Made by a program: the position numbers and the translations under genes. This document shows positions 59,680-64,000 of a stretch of DNA of 64,000 nucleotides, one piece after another. The notes beneath the pieces are model-generated. The model was not told the origin of the DNA, did no database searches, and was given only the letters and a program-made list of their open reading frames with translations. The DNA is taken from NCBI GenBank assembly GCA_007258455.2, contig VDFB02270651.1, positions 491,606,711 to 491,670,710 of the forward strand, in the 5' to 3' direction. The number at the start of each line of letters is the position of its first letter. Positions within the stretch are counted from its first letter, which is position 1. This DNA comes from Sequoia sempervirens (taxonomy: Eukaryota > Streptophyta > Pinopsida > Cupressales > Cupressaceae).

Positions 59680-60650
59680 TCATAGATTATTGTATTTTGA
59701 TGTTTCAGACTATGAGTTATTTAACTTTAATTTTAAAATTTGAACAAAATTCTTTTATAGTTAATATTGTTGTCATGAATCTCATGATTAATTTTATTGT
59801 TGTTTATGCTGTTTTTGATTAGGTAAGCAGGGTTTTGAAAGGGCCTTGACCCTTGTACGAGGAGAAAGATAGAGCATTGAGCACAACCTGACATCAAAGA
59901 ACAACCAAACAAAACAACTAAGAGACTACAAAATATAAAGCATAACAATACTTGAAACACCAACCAATCAACACAATGTCATGGTGGTTTGAAAAGTTGT
60001 TCCAAAGTCTTTTGTTTTATCGTAAAACAAGGGTTCATCTCCTCAAATCATTTCTTTTTGGTACAGAGAGAAAACTCAAGACTACTGACAAGAGACAACT
60101 AAGAGAAATCTTTGCTTGTTATTTATATTGTTGTTATACTACTGCTTTCATGATTTATTACACATTGATATTGTTGCTATCAGTTATTGACATATTTCTT
60201 TCTTTCTCTCTATATATAATATATTTTGAAAAATTCATGTATCATTGTCCCCAAAAATTGACCCTCAGAATTGCCATCCTCAAAACGCGTCCCCTGTTGT
60301 CCCTCTGCCCCGTCCCCATACCCGGAACGCGTGGAACACAAGGATTTCCCCATGAAGTAGGATTTATGAGGTATAAGGCTTCAAGAGAAACTAATCGGTC
60401 AAGATGGGATTTTCCCAGAGAGAATATGTTGCAGAGGAAGGACTTTGGTAACAATAGAAATATGGAAACGGGTAGAAACACTGAAGGCATTTCCCTTATT
60501 ATAGAAAAGATGATCAGATAACGAAAAGACTGGAAAGGGGAATAATAAACTTAGGACAGATTCTACTATACATCCAACAGACGTAAGAGATGGGTCTCAA
60601 TTTTCGTTTCTGTATTCTGAGAGTTGGCATGAGACTCGTTCTAATGCATT
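59680..60650. other. 3' flank of the hAT pseudogene, non-coding
   Basis: A GC-rich patch at 60250-60340 (CCCCAAAAATTGACCC, ACGCGTCCCC, CCCCGTCCCCATACCCGG) resembles the subterminal sequences of plant hAT elements and may mark the element's 3' end near 60340. The ORFs in it are not credible. Confidence 0.4.
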
Positions 60651-60656
60651 TAATTA

Positions 60657-61164
60657 TTGTTTATAGTCAAGTTTGTTCCAAAATCATACTCTTCAAGGTC
60701 GGACTCGCCTATGAATAGTTTTCCTCATTCTTATTTTCCATCATCTCACTTAGAGTCGAGGTCTTGGAGATCACGTTCAGTGTCTTCTAATGCAAGCTCT
60801 CAATCGATCTCGGATAGCTCTATATCCAATGGTTTATCTGAGAAAACAAGAGAGAAGATCACTGCCAATGCAAATTCAAAAGGGACTGAGAATGAAAAGA
60901 AGAGTTTGCTCAATTTCCAAGTTTGTATCTTCTGAAGTTTATGCCAACATTTATAAATTTGCTTTAAAGCATGCAGTGCATGTAACACGCTTTCTGTGCA
61001 TTTTCAAAAATAGGGTATGGACGAATAAAATATTTATGGAACTCATCAGAAAATCAAAAGGAGATTCTCAAAAAAATATTATGCAAAATGTGGTGAGACC
61101 TAGGATGACAACACTTGACGAGATTTTGGAAAAGTATTTACATCATATGCAGGGGCAAAATTGA
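60657..61164 (+). other. two overlapping ORFs, unrecognised
   Basis: The first (60657-60935) is Ser-rich (SRSWRSRSVSSNASSQSISD). The second, in another frame (60790-61164), ends at a natural-looking stop with EVYANIYKFALKH and TTLDEILEKYLHH. A single frameshift near 60900 would join Ser-rich and helical parts into one protein. No family is recognised. It could be a remnant of a host gene exon. Confidence 0.25.
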
Positions 61165-61363
61165 AAGATGAATTGGAAGTGAAATATTCTAATTAGAGTT
61201 TTGGGTAGTTAGTTAATTGGTTGAAAATTATATGCAAGTTAGGGTTTTCTAAGTTTATAAAATGCATGTCGATTTGAATTCTAAATGTCGGATTAATCCC
61301 AACCATTCAATTTTTGCGAACATTTGTACTTTCCCTATAAAAGGTAATTCATTGTGCTTTGAA

Positions 61364-61381
61364 AAAGAGGGGGAGAAATTG
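61364..61381 (+). mobile_element. copia-type polypurine tract candidate
   Basis: GAAAAAGAGGGGGAGAAA precedes TTGTTGATTTTG. Such GGGGGAGA-TTGTTG junctions mark 3' LTR starts of plant Ty1/copia elements. The upstream polyprotein is missing, so the call rests on the junction alone. Confidence 0.3.
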
Positions 61382-64000
61382 TTGATTTTGTTTTGGTAGA
61401 ACTTTTGTAGTAAAGTTTTCCAAAAATGTTAATGGTTTCTCTTCCTTTAGTGAAATTCATGTGATGAATGTGCATGCATTTGTATTGATTTGCATATTTT
61501 GTGTCTACATGGTGAAATACTAGTTAGAGTCATACCGGAATCGAGTGCTATAATGAAAATTTGCAATTCTAATTGATTTCAATTCCTCAGAAAATTGCAC
61601 TAACTTTGTGGCTCTGTGATTTGATCTAACTAAGAAAAGTTTAGTTTATTCTCATATTGATTCATCATGCATATTATAATTCTAGCATAGTTTTAGAGTT
61701 ATGATTCTTCTTCTTTCCCTTTCCCTTTCTCTTTTTATTTTGTTTTCTTTTTAATAAAGATGTTTAGAATTAGGAAAAAACAACAAAGTATTGAAGATTA
61801 GTTGTCTAATATTATTTCCAAAATTCATGTTTATCGGATTCAAGATCAAAGAAATCTAATTTTAGGGTTTTGAACTATTTTAAACTATTTCATCATCAAA
61901 ACCTAACCCTTGAAGTGTAGATTCCATAATACAAACATGTAAGTCCCTTTGTGAAAACAACAAAACAATGAGCAATTGGGTGAACTAGAAAGTCAAGACT
62001 TGGCCAAAACCATGGGGCAATAATCTTTTGTCCAAAGAGTTGATTTCCTTTCAAGAGAGTTCATTTGAATTTGCATCTATTATGAGTGTGTCAAAACCCC
62101 TATCAACAAACTTTCATCAAAGAGGAGATGGATGTCCTCAAACGTGTATCAAATTTGTAAGACGAGACTGACAAAACAAACTTGCAATATCTATCAAGTA
62201 CTCATCCCAATGAATTAAACTAGAAGATTATGACGTACTTGCTACAAAGAATATCAAAGAAACAAGTGATGGAGCTATGATCTCAATGTATGCCATTCAA
62301 CCATACTAGTCATCTCCACATAAGATGTCTTAATATGAACACCTAGAGATAAATTTGTCGATGCTAGAAAGCAAGAATCCTCAACCTTTGAATAGTGACT
62401 TAAAGATAAGGAAAATGAAGCCTTTGAATCTAGATTAGGAATCATAGAAGCCAAATAATCAATGGGTATATTTGTAGGAGGAACATTAGATGAAGCCTCA
62501 ATGTCATCACAACTATCAAGACTTGTCAAATAATCAAGCTACTCATATGATCATTGTCATATGATAGGTTATCACAATCATCTAGAGGCACAAAACTATT
62601 CATAATAGGATAATCTAAGAATAAGAGTGATGTGGGTCTCCAAAGATCTCTCAATTTTGGTCTAAAGAGTGTGTGAGCACTTAATATGTGAAATGGAACA
62701 TAATGTCAAAATCAACAAGGGTACCACCATTCGTGCTTCCCCATGCTATCTTCTAATTAGGTTTACTTGGTTTAGGGACAAGCCCATAAAGATGTGGCAA
62801 GAGATGAAGCCACCTGAGATCTGTTTCAAGATATCATCTTGCTAAGACTCATAGTTCCATTTGTTCAAGGTGATTATAGAATGATGAGTTGGAGACCATG
62901 ATTTTACAATGATAGAATCCTCATATATATATATATGAGATCAAAACATTTGAAATTGGAGACTTTGCAACATAAAATATGGCCTTATATTTTGCAAAAT
63001 ATCTAAAGTATAAGTCAAAACAAAATAATTGATTTCAAACTAAAATAACAAGTACCCGAGGAAAAATCAAGAAAAACCAAGTGAATGATAGTGTATTGCT
63101 CAAACTAACTATCTAATGCTTGTATTTGTGAAAATTTGATATTGTATGTCCAAGTTATGACTCCTAAAAAAAATCTCCTATATCACTAAAAATAACAAAG
63201 TAGCACTATTTGGGCACTGATCACCCACATGATCAAATGTTAAGGCCTTGAGGATTGGCAACTTTGTTAGTGGTGACACAATGAAGATACTAGGTGGTGG
63301 TGATGATTTATAATGATGCTTACGACAACATAGTGGAGATATTGGTGGCAATAATGACTTATGGTGGTACTTGGGTGGCATAATAAGAGGGTCTAGCCCA
63401 TTTGGCTTGGGTGAGATCAAGGGCTCTACTAGGGTGATCCCACAATACTGGTTTACAATTTTTGGCCAAATTAGACATTGAACTGAAATTTTTAACTAAA
63501 TCTTCACTTTCGGGCACCTATAACGGCTAAACTATGAGGAATTTGAAGATGATGCAAACAAGTAATTTGTGACATTTTATTTGTAGATTCTAAAAATATT
63601 TTTTTCAAATTTTTTGGAATCAAATTGCACTTCTTTTTCCATCTCCTTCAATTTTTTTTTTAATAGTAAACACCATTTTTACTAGAGTGATGTTAGTGGC
63701 TAACACAACTTTTTTTCTATGAAAGATAATTTTTTTTTTTTTTCGAATTTAGATTCGTAACTATGATATCTAGTGCATGGAATTGGTTTCATAGCATTTC
63801 ATTGAATATTTTTTTCTTAATTAAGTATCAAAGTCAAACCAATTACAATTTAGATATGATTTACTAGGTAAAACATAACTTTTTTTGTATGTATCGATCA
63901 AAATTCATTTTTTTCCTTGGATTAGGGATATTGATACTAGTGCACTGATATTTTTCATTTTTTTTTTTGATAATTTGCTATTTTTCCACATGTCTAGAAC
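61382..64000. other. AT-rich non-coding end of the window
   Basis: No domain-bearing ORF is present. Minus-strand ORFs at 62275-62529 and 63178-63420 lack family features. Poly(T) runs near 63650 and 63730 are unremarkable. The left part may be the LTR predicted by the tract at 61364. Confidence 0.35.

Overview
The window is plant nuclear DNA, most likely from a gymnosperm (probably a conifer). The evidence is one split gene of a plant-specific family with GT-AG introns, Ty3/gypsy elements with an initiator-methionine-tRNA primer site, a hAT element, and a very AT-rich background of old nested repeats. The conifer assignment is inference from this repeat-laden style; no lineage-specific gene proves it. 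The apparently functional part is small and most of the 64 kb is mobile-element DNA in various states of decay.

Layout. 0-5 kb: tandem duplications in AT-rich DNA and then a 1.44 kb foldback palindrome (about 3610-5052). 5-13 kb: mostly non-coding, with LTR-like termini, a GC-rich 'CCCCTTGACCCC' array (9.13-9.36 kb) and a diverged 0.73 kb tandem duplication (11.5-13.0 kb). 13.8-17.5 kb, minus strand: the best gene, six exons with phase-compatible GT-AG junctions, encoding the C-terminal ~630 residues of the conserved plant protein family typified by Arabidopsis At4g29790/At2g19390. Its N-terminal half is not visible. 19-25.4 kb, plus strand: a retroelement-like unit with hairpin-rich leader, a broken ~1100-codon ORF of unrecognised type, and an LTR-like 3' end with a TATA box. 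25.4-33.1 kb: remnants of minus-strand LTR elements, including one retropepsin-like ORF. 33.7-39 kb: LTR pieces, among them a U3/promoter region duplicated in tandem.

39-54 kb is the clearest structure. An old plus-strand chromodomain-bearing Ty3/gypsy element (reverse transcriptase to chromodomain) is split by a younger minus-strand Ty3/gypsy element at 39571-51143. The younger element has 3.4 and 3.6 kb LTRs, a 5-bp target duplication (AGGAA) at 39566-39570 and 51144-51148, a primer-binding site and a polypurine tract. Its gag-pol is full length in order but carries many stops.

54-64 kb: two unrelated host-gene fragments lie side by side (organellar HSP90-like, then a TFIIS-N/SUO-like protein), suggesting capture or duplication of gene pieces. 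A decayed hAT transposase with a tRNA-like segment in its 5' region follows (57.2-59.7 kb), then non-coding DNA. Apart from the minus-strand gene, every coding region I recognise carries stops, frameshifts or deletions.
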